From NCBI GenBank assembly GCA_004194705.1, contig SADC01001204.1, forward strand, positions 1,364,001 through 1,428,000: 64,000 nucleotides of DNA, in the 5' to 3' direction. Below, piece after piece: positions 48,921-58,800 of the stretch; the first letter of the stretch is position 1; each line of letters starts with the position of its first letter. The notes under the pieces are model-generated. The model worked only from the letters and a program-made list of their open reading frames with translations, was not told the DNA's origin and searched no databases. This stretch comes from Ditylenchus dipsaci. Lineage: Eukaryota > Nematoda > Chromadorea > Rhabditida > Anguinidae. A program made the translations under genes and the position numbers.

Positions 48921-50525
48921 TCATTCGCTATAATTTAGCGAATTAATCGATGGTACCTTTTTTATAAAAATTCGATCAGAATGCTTTTTATATTCGACAC
49001 AAAACTCTTTTTCTTCCACTAATTGTTTTGATTTTTTTCGAAAAGCTAGTGGTGAAGTCAAATAAACTAAAGTTCGAACAATTTGCACGGTTATAAAAAC
49101 ACAACAAATCGTGACATAAATGCGCCAATAATTAATTAAATACAGCAGAAAGTATTCGGTCAAATCGCTCGAAAAATCGTGAGGATCCGGACTTTTTTCT
49201 TCTGAAAACTCAAAATTTGCAGTCGAAAGTTGTTTGATTTCATCGAGTAGATCTTCCTCGATATACGTTTTATTCTCAGAATGATGTCGAAATATCAATT
49301 TATCATCTAAAAATTTTAAATCGTAGGTTCTTTTTATATCGAATGACTTTACGTTTTTAATCAAATTATTTTGGTCATTTTTGAACTCAATTTTATCATA
49401 AATGACATCATTTTGTTTGTCAAAATAAAAGATTTTTTTACCAAAACCTGTTATTTTGACTGGAATGAATCCATACATATCATTTTGATTAGCAAACTCG
49501 ATCAAATTCGAATCTAAATTTTTACAAAATCGAACTTCTAGCAATGTATTGTTGATCAATTGAACATCAATATATGTATAATTGAGTATTTTTTGCACAA
49601 ATTTTGTCGGACTGGTTTTTAACAAAATTTCGATCAATTCGTTTTGATTATTTAACATATTGCAAAAAGTTTGAGTTATTTGGTGCAAATTTTTTGAATA
49701 TGGTTTTCTAAGTAATTAAGTTTACTAATTTCTTCAATTTGATCAATCGATCTTTTATTTTTTGCGGTAATCAGTAACCTTCTTCGCTGACTATTATAAG
49801 ATCGTTACAGCTATTAGTAACGTTATATTTGGAATGAAAATTTAGAGCTATTTGCTCATTATGGTTTACCCAAGTTAATTCGGAATAAAAACCATCGAAA
49901 ATTCCGATCGAAATATACTCGCATTTATACTCATTATTCACATCCCAAATCATGATTTCATTAAGTTTTATTTCGCAAACTCCCCTCTGATAGTTGCAAT
50001 TTTTCATATCAGATAATACGTTTTTCGGTTGAGCAGACCCATGGTGTGCAAAACACTCGTTTCTATCAAAATGCAATTCTTTTTCAAAAATTTATCACTT
50101 TTTAGCAAGCTGGTGAATCTATTGGGATATTTGTCGGTTACTCGATTATTCGTTCTGAAAATATTGTCAAATTTTGACAATGAGCCGAAAACACACTTTT
50201 TACTTTCAATCATTTCTCGACACTCTTTTTCGCTTATTCGTTCCAAATTCAACTCTTTTTTGCTAAATTGCTCGTATCCTGATAGATCCGTATGTAAACT
50301 TATTTCGGACACTAGTTTTTTACATAAAAATCCCTTCGATTTATATTGAATATCGTTCGGTCTGAATAGCTCATATGTCCGTTTTTCGATAGTCTTATTC
50401 GAATTTATTTTACATTTATTCAATTTAGGAAACTTGAAAAATTGTTTCGGACTATTTTCGTCGCAAAACATAAGGCAAGTCGAATAATCGACCAAAAAAA
50501 GCACAAATATTATTAAGACTTTCAT
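48921..50525 (-). CDS. virus-like membrane glycoprotein, candidate envelope/fusion protein (frame-interrupted)
   Basis: Three consecutive minus-strand open segments (50525-50004, 50076-49771, 49688-48921) appear to be one gene of about 530 codons interrupted by one-base losses, at least one at an A run near 50085. The first segment starts with a clear signal peptide (VLIIFVLFLV, Cys at 17) and has well-spaced cysteines and GFLCKK followed by ISEKECREMI. That spacing recalls the N-terminal lobe of mononegavirus-type (rhabdo/chuvirus-like) glycoproteins, though this is a weak resemblance. The last segment ends with a membrane anchor (YLINYWRIYVTICCVFITVQ) and a basic cytoplasmic tail of about 50 residues. 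A type I surface protein in a Polinton would be consistent with reports that some nematode Mavericks carry viral fusogens. Alternatives: an unrelated secreted/adhesion protein. The interrupted reading frame is described, not reconstructed. Confidence 0.6.
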
Positions 50526-50562
50526 AATTTATATGTCGAATTTTTTTACCTAATAAATCGAA

Positions 50563-51423
50563 ATGTCAAGAAACGGCGAAATTGATTTTTATGAAATTTA
50601 TGATGATAAAAAACTAGAAATCATAATTAATGAAAATCTGAGACTTCGAAATGAACTAAAACGAAAATTCGACAAAAACGACCAAACTAAAAAAATAGTC
50701 GAATTTCAACAAAATGAGTTTTTCAAACCGATTTTAGTTGCAAATAAAGAAATTCAAAACGAAATAAAAAATGAAAAAGAAGAGGTAGTTAGCCTACTAA
50801 AAAATTTTCAAATAAAAAATGAAAAAACACAAGAAAAAGTGGTCGAAAACACCGAAAAAAGTAACCTTATTTCGATCTATTTTAGAGACAACAAAGATCG
50901 AAGTAATGCCGGATACTCAGTCCGTTATAATAAAGAATCGGATACATACACTATTGGTAATAGAAATATCGAAATAGTCAATAATTGCTTGAAAATCGGT
51001 GACAAAATTTATCAGCCGAATACCGGACTTTTAGAGCTATTAACAAAAAAGTCACCGAATATGTCGATTATTGATGAATCCGACAAGCAGAATTACAAAG
51101 AAATTTTGACCGATTCGAATGCCATATATAGAAATTTCGACTCAGAAACATCATTTTACAATAGCGACTCAATTGATAAGTGGAGACTCATAAAAACTTT
51201 GTTTGAAAATGAATCTCAATCTAGAAAATCTGATAATGTTGATATACAGAATCAAGATGCAAACAGTTTGACCGAAATGCTGCAAAAATCTATTCAAATT
51301 TATAAATCGGGTAATAGACAAGAATTTGTAAAAATCAACTTCATAATCAGTCGACTGACCGAATTGAATATTTTAAAAAAAGACGATATTGAGAAAATTT
51401 ACGCCTCATTAGAAAAAATGTGA
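50563..51423 (+). CDS. 286-residue coiled-coil protein of the Polinton, unnamed family
   Basis: A single intact frame starting at the first ATG, 37 bases from the divergent glycoprotein start. Residues about 20-105 are Lys/Glu/Asn-rich and predicted coiled coil. Residues about 110-195 carry a compact region (YSVRYNKESDTYTIGNRNIE, then KIYQPNTGLLELLTKKSP and QNYKEILTDSNAIYRNF). This pattern resembles proteins I have seen beside F54H12.2-like capsid genes in invertebrate genomes (GTxGLxELLxxKxP motif), but I know no assigned function. No membrane segment, signal peptide or catalytic motif. A structural or virion-associated role is a guess from context only. Confidence 0.75.
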   Translation: MSRNGEIDFYEIYDDKKLEIIINENLRLRNELKRKFDKNDQTKKIVEFQQNEFFKPILVANKEIQNEIKNEKEEVVSLLKNFQIKNEKTQEKVVENTEKSNLISIYFRDNKDRSNAGYSVRYNKESDTYTIGNRNIEIVNNCLKIGDKIYQPNTGLLELLTKKSPNMSIIDESDKQNYKEILTDSNAIYRNFDSETSFYNSDSIDKWRLIKTLFENESQSRKSDNVDIQNQDANSLTEMLQKSIQIYKSGNRQEFVKINFIISRLTELNILKKDDIEKIYASLEKM

Positions 51424-51433
51424 AAGTTAGTCG

Positions 51434-51566
51434 TATAAAACGGATACGTTTAAAACGTACAAATTATTTATATGAAACGGTACTCGTTTAAAACGTTACC
51501 GTTTAAGACGTACATAACATCCGTTTAAAACGTACTACGTAAAAAACAGTACTCGTTAAAAACGGC
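51434..51566. promoter_or_regulatory. array of CGTTTAAAACGTAC repeats between convergent genes
   Basis: Near-identical copies of the partly palindromic CGTTTAAAACGTAC at 51447-51460, 51485-51499 (one base longer), 51500-51513 and 51522-51535, with degenerate ones at 51433-51442 and 51554-51565. The array sits between the 3' ends of the coiled-coil gene (plus) and the ATPase gene (minus). Its position suggests shared transcription termination, protein-binding iterons or an origin; the sequence alone cannot decide. Confidence 0.6.
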
Positions 51567-51613
51567 TAATGTAAAATACTCTACTCATGTAAATTTAAAC
51601 TACGGAAATAATA

Positions 51614-52353
51614 TTAATCAGTTGAATACAGAAAATATTTGAGCTCTTTCCGATATTTACCTCTGTTTTTCTCGCTCGTTTTGTCGATAGTAACAAAACC
51701 ATACTTATTTACCCAACTTTTCATACAAAAATCAGAAAATTCTTCCTTTTTTAAATCAAAACAATGATCTTTGTGAAAATAGTTCAAGTTAGCCCGATCT
51801 TGTTCAAAAATTATAAAAAAGTTTGCATTCTCACGAATAGTATTTTTAGGTAATTTTACATAATTTTGTGAAATATAGAAGCAATCAACATTATTATGAC
51901 GACCCCTAGTATAGTACGACTCGATTTTAGTTTGTTTTTCATCTAAAATGTCGTCAAAAATGACTAAGTTTTTAAATTACAATCGATCTCGCTCGGATCC
52001 GGTACATCTTCAGCTGTTGAAAAACAGTGAATCTGTATCGGATTTTTACATTTTGAAGTTTTTGTAAATGTAAATTTTTTCTTTCGAATGCAATCCAAAA
52101 TTTCGTTTTTTGTCAATCCGTTTTCAAATCCGTTTTTTAGTAATTGAAAGTTTTTTTGATGCAAAGTTTTTGAAAAAATTAAAAGATTATTGTAGTCTAG
52201 GTAATTATCGAGCAGTAAATTCATCAAAAGATTAGTTTTACCGCAACCTGATTTACCTACTATTACAGCTCGAATCGAACTTGGTAATAGTTTGTTATTT
52301 TTACGTTTTTGTTCACAAAAAATATCATCGAGTGTCAAATTTAAAAATGACAT
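51614..52353 (-). CDS. A32/FtsK-HerA-type genome-packaging ATPase (one frame break)
   Basis: The first segment (52353-51964) has the Walker A motif VIVGKSGCGKTNLLMNLL at residues about 30-47. In the next frame, from about 51980 to 51614, the family continues with the Walker B motif LVIFDDIL and the conserved SYYTRGRHNNVDCFYISQNY, then KLPKNTIRENANFF. These are the signatures of the DNA-packaging ATPases of Polintons, poxviruses and adenovirus-like elements, which pump the genome into the capsid. Frame is lost by one base at an A run near 51973. The combined length (about 245 codons) is normal for the family. The start codon lies 15 bases from the divergent integrase start. Confidence 0.85.
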
Positions 52354-52368
52354 TATTTTTGTATTTAA
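52354..52368. promoter_or_regulatory. 15-base divergent spacer between ATPase and integrase starts
   Basis: The two start codons face away from each other with only TATTTTTGTATTTAA-like AT-rich sequence between. Promoter elements must therefore lie within the opposing coding regions or be shared. No motif is assigned. Confidence 0.3.
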
Positions 52369-53427
52369 ATGACTGAAGTTTTTTGTGTCAAATGTCGAAA
52401 AAAGACTGAAACGAAAAATTCAGTCGAAGTTTTGTCAAAAAACGGTCGAAAAATGTTGAAAGGCGAGTGTATAATCTGCTCGACCAAAAAATCGCAATTT
52501 GTAAAATCATCTGAAAATATACTAGAAACGACATACTACAATCCAAAAACCGGTTTTTCCGGTATAAACGATTTACAGCGAAAAACTGGAAAATCAAAAT
52601 CCGAGGTCGAAAATTTCTTGAATCAACAAAAAACATATTCTTTACATAAGCCAGCTCGTCGACATTTTGAAACTGAACGAGTTTTTGTACATGACATCGA
52701 TGAGCAATGGCAATCCGACTTGGTCGAAATGATACCTTATTCTCGCCAAAATCAGAATTTTAAGTATATTTTGACGGTAATCGATTGTTTCAGTAAATAC
52801 GGATGGGCTATACCGATAAAAAACAAAACAGGTGATGAAACAGTTCGAGTTTTTAAAAAACTGTTCGAATTTCGAAAACCGAAAAAAATTCAAACTGATA
52901 AAGGCAAAGAATATTACAATCAAAAACTCAATAAACTATTTAGAACTGATAATATTTTGCACTTTTCGACCGAATCGAGTAAAAAAGCGTCAATAGTCGA
53001 ACGTTTTAACCGAACTTTGAAAGAAAAAATGTGGAAAATTTTTACACAAAATAACAATCATAAATGGTTAGATATTATAGATGATCTTTTGATCAACTAT
53101 AATAAATCTTACCATAATTCGATCAAAATGTCACCGATCGAGGCTAGTAAAGCGGAAAATCGACAAAAAGTTCATGCCAACTTATTTCCTATGAAAAATT
53201 TGGAAAAATTACCCAAATTTGATATCGGTGACAAAGTCCGGATAACAAAATATAAAAAGATTTTTGATAAAGGATATTTACCAAATTGGACTACTGAAAT
53301 TTTCGTCATTAAAAATGTACACAAAACGGATCCACCGAGTTTTGACTTGAAAGATTTAAAAAATGAGGATATTTTAGGCAAATTTTATACCGAAGAAATA
53401 TCGCTGGTCGAAAAAAATAAGAATTGA
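52369..53427 (+). CDS. DDE integrase (rve) with N-terminal zinc ribbon fusion
   Basis: An intact 352-residue frame. Residues 6-45 form a zinc ribbon (CVKC ... GECIICSTKKSQFVK) of the kind known as DUF5679, which in related elements is often a separate small protein; here it is fused to the integrase. The retroviral-integrase core runs from about 105 to 255, with catalytic candidates D117 (QWQSDLVEM), D167 (IQTDKGKEYYN) and E201 (SIVERFNRTLKEK). The C-terminal SH3/chromo-like module follows (KVRITKYKKIFDKGYLPNW, then IFVIKNVHKTDPP). It inserts the element copy into chromosomal DNA by joining the inverted-repeat ends. No frame damage. Integrases of this sort are a hallmark of Polintons. Confidence 0.92.
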   Translation: MTEVFCVKCRKKTETKNSVEVLSKNGRKMLKGECIICSTKKSQFVKSSENILETTYYNPKTGFSGINDLQRKTGKSKSEVENFLNQQKTYSLHKPARRHFETERVFVHDIDEQWQSDLVEMIPYSRQNQNFKYILTVIDCFSKYGWAIPIKNKTGDETVRVFKKLFEFRKPKKIQTDKGKEYYNQKLNKLFRTDNILHFSTESSKKASIVERFNRTLKEKMWKIFTQNNNHKWLDIIDDLLINYNKSYHNSIKMSPIEASKAENRQKVHANLFPMKNLEKLPKFDIGDKVRITKYKKIFDKGYLPNWTTEIFVIKNVHKTDPPSFDLKDLKNEDILGKFYTEEISLVEKNKN

Positions 53428-53438
53428 AAAAATTTAAA

Positions 53439-53639
53439 ATGTCGAAAATCGCGTTTTTTAACGTTTTACGGAAGCGTTTAAAATTTGCGTTTAGTGCGTT
53501 TGCACAAAAAAAAATTGCAAAAACCCCCTGGTTTTTACCGAAATATGCCCGAATGGGAGAGAGTAACTTCTCTATCCCATTCAGGGGTGTTGGAGTCTGT
53601 TGCGCATCCCGAAGGAAAGGTTGCAGCAACCGCCTTTGA
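53439..53639 (+). CDS. possible 66-residue basic protein after the integrase
   Basis: From the ATG at 53439, a short Lys/Arg/Phe-rich frame (ten basic residues in the first 35) starting 12 bases after the integrase stop. Its second half runs through a stem-loop and GC-richer block, so the end is doubtful. No family recognised; it may be chance. Confidence 0.2.
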   Translation: MSKIAFFNVLRKRLKFAFSAFAQKKIAKTPWFLPKYARMGESNFSIPFRGVGVCCASRRKGCSNRL

Positions 53640-53754
53640 TCTGCTATAAACCTTAGAATCGGTCTATATCAGAAAGCGGAATTACAGCCACTGCGCCATC
53701 CACCCACCTATCGTTTTATAGCTAAAAGATATGCTTTAAGCTATGAAACGATCG
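53552..53754. other. structured, GC-richer block with stem-loops and tRNA-like minus-strand sequence
   Basis: Three hairpins: GAATGGGAGAGA / TCTCTATCCCATTC at 53552-53583, GGTTGCAGCAACC at about 53619-53631, and a long one, ATCGTTTTATAGCTAAAAG / CTTTAAGCTATGAAACGAT, at about 53710-53752. On the minus strand, about 53695-53640 reads GGATGGCGCAGTGGCTGTAA, resembling the 5' half of a tRNA. The composition differs from the AT-rich genes around it. It could be an untranslated RNA, a 3'-end/terminator region for the integrase gene or a tRNA-derived insertion. Confidence 0.5.
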
Positions 53755-53982
53755 GATTTACAGGGTATTCTGCTTTTTTCGATTACAGGGTGATCTGATC
53801 GACATAAAAAATTTGTCATATAAATGACTACTATTTCTTTAAACATAAAATCGAATGAAAATAGTTTTAATATCGTATTACCGGATATTTTCCAATCAAA
53901 AAATTAAAAATCGGAATAACTAAAATAGATGGGTCGATTATTTTTCAAAAAATAAAGATAAAAACAATAATTTGCAAGAATT

Positions 53983-54234
53983 ATGCAAAAAAATAATACT
54001 ATTTTTGTTAAAATAAATTTAATTAATTCGACATATATTAACAATAGTCGATTTCAGTCGATTTTTCGACTAAAAGTTACCGAAAATATCGATGAAAAAC
54101 CTAATTATATTATTTATCATAATCTAAATCAAAAACCCGACCATTTGAGTATAATGTTGGTCGATATCAATAATCGATTGATTGAAAAATCGATTATTGA
54201 TTTGTGGATTGATCTCCACTTAATAATTGCTTAA
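53983..54234 (+). CDS. small Polinton protein, 83 residues, unrecognised
   Basis: An intact frame with ordinary amino-acid composition for the element (Asn/Ile/Lys-rich), no Cys, no membrane segment. It overlaps the end of the convergent small frame at 54220-54426. Polintons usually carry short unnamed genes near the capsid gene; that is the only support. Confidence 0.45.
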   Translation: MQKNNTIFVKINLINSTYINNSRFQSIFRLKVTENIDEKPNYIIYHNLNQKPDHLSIMLVDINNRLIEKSIIDLWIDLHLIIA

Positions 54235-54426
54235 TAAAATTTTTATTTTTAGACAATTTTTAGTATTATTTTTTTTGCTTTTGGCTTTTAAAGTAGCCTC
54301 TTTTTTTTCATTTTTTGTATCATTTTTTTCGAAATTATTATTTATGAGGTCGATTTCTTTATTTTTTTCGACTTTTTTTTCGACAATATATGATTTTTTG
54401 TCATTGTCATATATGACAAGTGACAT
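54220..54426 (-). CDS. small Lys-rich Polinton protein, 68 residues
   Basis: Begins 28 bases after the stop of the capsid gene on the same strand, so the two could share a transcript. The product is very rich in Lys, Asn and Glu with no hydrophobic segment, in the manner of small DNA-condensing or scaffold proteins, but no family is recognised. Confidence 0.4.
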   Translation of the reverse strand: MSLVIYDNDKKSYIVEKKVEKNKEIDLINNNFEKNDTKNEKKEATLKAKSKKNNTKNCLKIKILLSNY

Positions 54427-54453
54427 TTAATTAGAAAATTTTTTACTTATTTT

Positions 54454-55722
54454 TCATAAAACGTTAACTCGAAAATCTTCCGAGCTAATATTCACTACAG
54501 AATTGGACAAAATCAAGCTAAAACATTTTGTATTTTCCGGTATAGGTTTCGAAAATGTCGCTCTAATTGTGATATCGGGTTTCGAACTGATAATTTTATC
54601 GTTTTGACGAGTCAAATTGAATACGAATATTGGGTAGTACTTTATGTACTGATCTTCTTCCACAAATACATTTTCAGTAAACTTTTGATTGAAATAATTT
54701 TCGCGAAATTGTTTTGCGAAGTTGTATTGCTGTACTGCATTATAATTATCCATATCGCAGCGGATACAACTATAAGGATACTGAATACTATTCAGTTCGA
54801 CAAAAATAGTTTCTAATGAACAATGGTCAAAACGAGCAGCATTATTGTAATTATTTTCTCTATTTGTTTGAAATGCGACTATAATATATGCGATTTTTTC
54901 ATATTTCATACCAAGTCGCCAAGTAAATTCTTTGGAAGCAAATGGTACATCAACATTTTCAAAATGCCGCGAAAAAAATGGTAATTTGAAAATCGGTTTC
55001 TCTTTTATAATTTTCATTAGTCGATTTTCCATTTCTAAACTTGGAATTATACTAGGTACTAACCAATTCATTTCAGTTATACGAAATTTAGCAGAAAACT
55101 TGGTCAAACTGTCAGAAACTATTGAGTTTTTACTAAAGTCGTTTCGATGTAATACAAATGAATGTTTTACGCCGTAAATTACTTTACTAAAATTTTCGCA
55201 AAATCCGAATATATGAGACAGAGGTATATAAAAACTACATTTTCCGTTTCTCAAAGTATTGTATTTCAAAATTTTTACAGCCATATTGCCTTCAGTTATC
55301 CATCCAAATGTATTTCTACGACCCAAATTCACAGAATATGTCAAAATTCCTTTCAAAAGTGTAGCTCTACCCGGGTCATTTACATTTTCAATTTGCTCAC
55401 CGTTTAAGTAATATCCTACCCGATTAAATAAAAACATCGGTGCATTATTAGTTAATGAAACTTGATCGCCTTTTTCTGATTCTGTATCAGTTTTCAGTTT
55501 ATTACCCTCTAAATCGGTTAAATTACCTTGTACATACAGATAACTTTGACTCGGTAAAATATAGTTATCACAAGTTTCAATCACGAAATTGATATCGCCA
55601 TCATCGTTTAAATGTGAGCCATAACTCGGCGAAATTTTTATAATTTTATCATATTTGATCGAGTTATTATATACCGGATCATTTTCAATAGTCAAAATTT
55701 TGTCAATTACGAAGTTCTCCAT
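54454..55722 (-). CDS. major capsid-like protein, F54H12.2-like / double-jelly-roll type
   Basis: An intact 422-residue frame. Features seen: an early strand-rich segment (GDINFVIETCDNYILPSQSY, then LYVQGNL), the segment APMFLFNRVGYYLNGEQIEN, followed by RATLLKGILTYS, the mid-protein CSFYIPLSHIFGFCE and GVKHSFVLHRND, and a second strand-rich half ending in TIRATFSKPIPENTKCFSLI. This order (IEF/LPSQSYLYVxG ... LFxxVxxxLNG ... LLxxLLxYS ... IPLSxIFGFCE) is that of the proteins annotated F54H12.2-like across invertebrate genomes, interpreted as double-jelly-roll major capsid proteins of Polinton relatives. It would form the icosahedral shell. It is divergent from the polymerase gene, with an AT-rich spacer of 124 bases between start codons. 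Function by family resemblance, not proven. Confidence 0.75.
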   Translation of the reverse strand: MENFVIDKILTIENDPVYNNSIKYDKIIKISPSYGSHLNDDGDINFVIETCDNYILPSQSYLYVQGNLTDLEGNKLKTDTESEKGDQVSLTNNAPMFLFNRVGYYLNGEQIENVNDPGRATLLKGILTYSVNLGRRNTFGWITEGNMAVKILKYNTLRNGKCSFYIPLSHIFGFCENFSKVIYGVKHSFVLHRNDFSKNSIVSDSLTKFSAKFRITEMNWLVPSIIPSLEMENRLMKIIKEKPIFKLPFFSRHFENVDVPFASKEFTWRLGMKYEKIAYIIVAFQTNRENNYNNAARFDHCSLETIFVELNSIQYPYSCIRCDMDNYNAVQQYNFAKQFRENYFNQKFTENVFVEEDQYIKYYPIFVFNLTRQNDKIISSKPDITIRATFSKPIPENTKCFSLILSNSVVNISSEDFRVNVL

Positions 55723-55846
55723 TTAAAAATCAAAATTTTTTATTGAAAATTTTTTGTTGAAAATTTTTTAAAAATTTTTTTGAAAATTTTTCGATTTTTG
55801 TTTTTCAAATTTCTATGGAAATTTTTTGGTATATAAATTATACAAA
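55723..55846. promoter_or_regulatory. divergent capsid/polymerase intergenic region with repeated GAAAATTTTTT words
   Basis: At least four near-identical GAAAATTTTT(T) words occur in 124 bases between the start codons of the capsid (minus) and polymerase (plus) genes. TATATAAAT lies just before the polymerase ATG at 55847 and is a possible TATA-like element. Inference from position and repetition. Confidence 0.45.
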
Positions 55847-58800
55847 ATGAATTGTCTTGAAAAACTTTCACGGGACAATTTAAGATCCCAAGTATTGAAA
55901 TTAAAAATTAAAAAATATGACGAGGTAAAAAAGTTGACAAAGTCTCAACTCGTCGAAATTTTACAAAATTCGAATCAAAATGTTGAATTACCCGAAACAT
56001 CGAAATTGAAAATTAAAAAATCGAACCCGAAATTGTATTGAGCGAAATTTTCCCATTTAAAAAATCTATTTTTGATCGTACAAAGAATTTAAAAAAGTAA
56101 CCCGAGAAATTGTATTTGATAATGAACACCAAATTAAAGATTTAGACAAATTTTTGAATAAAATTGAAAATCAAGTGATTTCAAATATTCGAAAAAATGT
56201 AAAAATCGGAATAACACTCGAATTTGAAATGGAAAAACCCGGATTTGACGAAATTTCGCTTTTATATGTTCGAACTAAAACTGTAGAATTTTTGCAAGAA
56301 GATGATCCGATTATATATTTTCAAAACGCTTGTTCTGAAATTCGTGATAAAATTGAAACTTTAGCCCAACAAGGTTCCGGATGGTCATTTTTACGACCAA
56401 TCAACTTACTTATGTCGCAAAATGTGTATAAACCGTACCGAGGTGGTTTGTATATCGAGTTACCCGAATGGATAAAAAATAAGCGAGCTATCATAAATAT
56501 TAAAAATAATGATGAAAAATGCTTTTTGTATTCGATTCTAGCTGCATTAAAAAAATTGAAGTACACCCAGAACGAGTAACACACTACAAAAAATTTGAAA
56601 ATGAGCTAAATTTTGAAAACATCAATTTTCCGGTTAAAATAAGCGATATTCCGAAGTTTGAGAAACTTAACAATTTAATAGTGAATGTTTTTAGTAACAA
56701 AGAAAAATCGATTATTCCGATATACATATCGAAACAAAAAGTTATATCCGAAGATCGGATCGTCGACCTGTTTTTGATAAAAGATGGTGATAATTCACAC
56801 TATACTTATATCAAAAACATAAATCGACTTTTAAATAATGAAATTAGTCAAAATAACAAAAAGTATGTATGTCGAAGATGTTTCGGATATTATACTGTGA
56901 AGTCGAAATACGACCAACATATAATCGATTGTTCAAAAATGATCCGGTTGTATATCACGAACCAAAAGACGATTATGTTTATTTCAAAAATATACAAAAA
57001 ACTCAAAAAATTCCGTACGTAATTTATGCCGATTTTGAGTCGATTATCAAAAAATTTGATTCGGCAAGTTCAGATTCTTTGAAATCTTGGACCGAAAAAG
57101 TCGGTAAACATATAGCGTCAGCATTTTGTGCAATTGTGGTCGATTTTAACGGAAAAATTGTTGATATTGAAATTTATAGGGGTTATGATGCAGGTCGACA
57201 TTTTAACGACTATATTATCAAAATTTGCGATTATTTGATCAATCTCGAAGATTTGAACATGAAAAAACTTACACCTAAACAACAGAAAATTTTTGATAAA
57301 AGTCGAAATTGTGCCGAATGTCGAGAAGAATATACGATTCAAAATCAAAAAGTTCGAGATCATGATCATTTTTCTGGTGAATTTCGACGCGCATTATGTA
57401 ATCGCTGTAATTTAAAAGCGAAAAAAAGTCGATTTATACCGGTATTTCTCCATAATCTCAAAGGTTATGATTCCGAACATATTTTGGGATCACTAAATCA
57501 AGAAATTATCGACTTTTCCGACATATCAGTTTTAGCCAGCAATTCTCAAAAATATACCAGTTTTAGCTACAAAAAACTTCGAAATTCGGATTCAAAATTA
57601 AAGTACGAAATTCGATTTTTAGACAGTTTTTCGTTTATGACATCAAGTTTAGATGCCTTAAGCAAAAATCTATCTATTGATGAATTCGAAATCACAAATC
57701 AATTTTACGGAAATGTCGAACTTTTCGAACTTTTAAAACGCAAAGGCGTTTATCCATATGAATATATGGATTCTTTCAAAAAATATGATGAAAAAAATTT
57801 GCCACCAAAAAACAGTTTTTTCGACCAACTTAATAACAAAAGTTGTACCGAGGTCGATTATTCGTATGCTAAAAAAGTTTTCGAAAAACCGGGTGTAAAA
57901 ATTTAGGCGATTATACCGACATATATTTGATAAACGACGTACTTATGTTAGCCGATGTATTCGAAACTTTTAGAAAAACTTGCTTAAAAAACTATAAACT
58001 CGACCCCTGTTGGTATTATACGTCACCCGGATTAGCGTGGGACGCAATGTTAAAAATTACCGAAATTAGGTTAGAAACGATTAAAAACTATGATATGTAC
58101 CTATTTATCGAAAAAGGTATTCGAGGCGGTATGGTTAACTCGATAAAACGATATTCGACCGCAAATAATAAATATATGAAAAATTTCGACCCTAAAATAG
58201 AAAGTCAATATTTAGTATATCTCGATGCGAATAATTTATATGGTTGGGCAATGATCCAAAATTTACCATATGACGAACTAAAATTTGAAGAAAATTTCGA
58301 CCAAAATATGACATTCGACCAAGTAAAAATTATGTCGACAATTTGAATAAAAACGGAAAAGGTTGTATTTTCGAGGTTGATTTAGAATATAGTGCCGAAA
58401 TTCACGATTTACACAACGATTTTCCGTTTTGCCCCCAAAATACAAAGGTCGACAATCAAAAAACTTCGAAATTAATGAACACATTTTTCGACAAAGAAAA
58501 ATATGTTATACATTATAAAAACTTAATTCAAGCTTTAGAAAAAGGTCTAAAGTTGAAAAAAGTTCACCGAATTTTGAGTTTCCGGGAGTCGAACTGGATG
58601 TCGAAATACATATCTTTAAACACAAATTTGCGAAAAAATGCAAAAAACGATTTTGAAAAAGATTTTTTTAAATTAATGAACAATAGCGTTTTTGGTAAAA
58701 CTATGGAAAATATTCGAAATCGAGTCGACATCGAACTGGTAACTAGCGAAAATCGCGCGTTAAAATTAGTTAAAAAAGTACATTTTAAACATAGCGTCAT

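Noticed and set aside
52369..53427. LTR retrotransposon integrase
   Set aside because: No reverse transcriptase, protease or LTRs nearby; it sits among PolB, capsid and ATPase genes within long inverted repeats.
53640..53700. Functional tRNA gene on the minus strand
   Set aside because: The 5' half resembles a tRNA but I cannot find a proper B box or acceptor-stem pairing.
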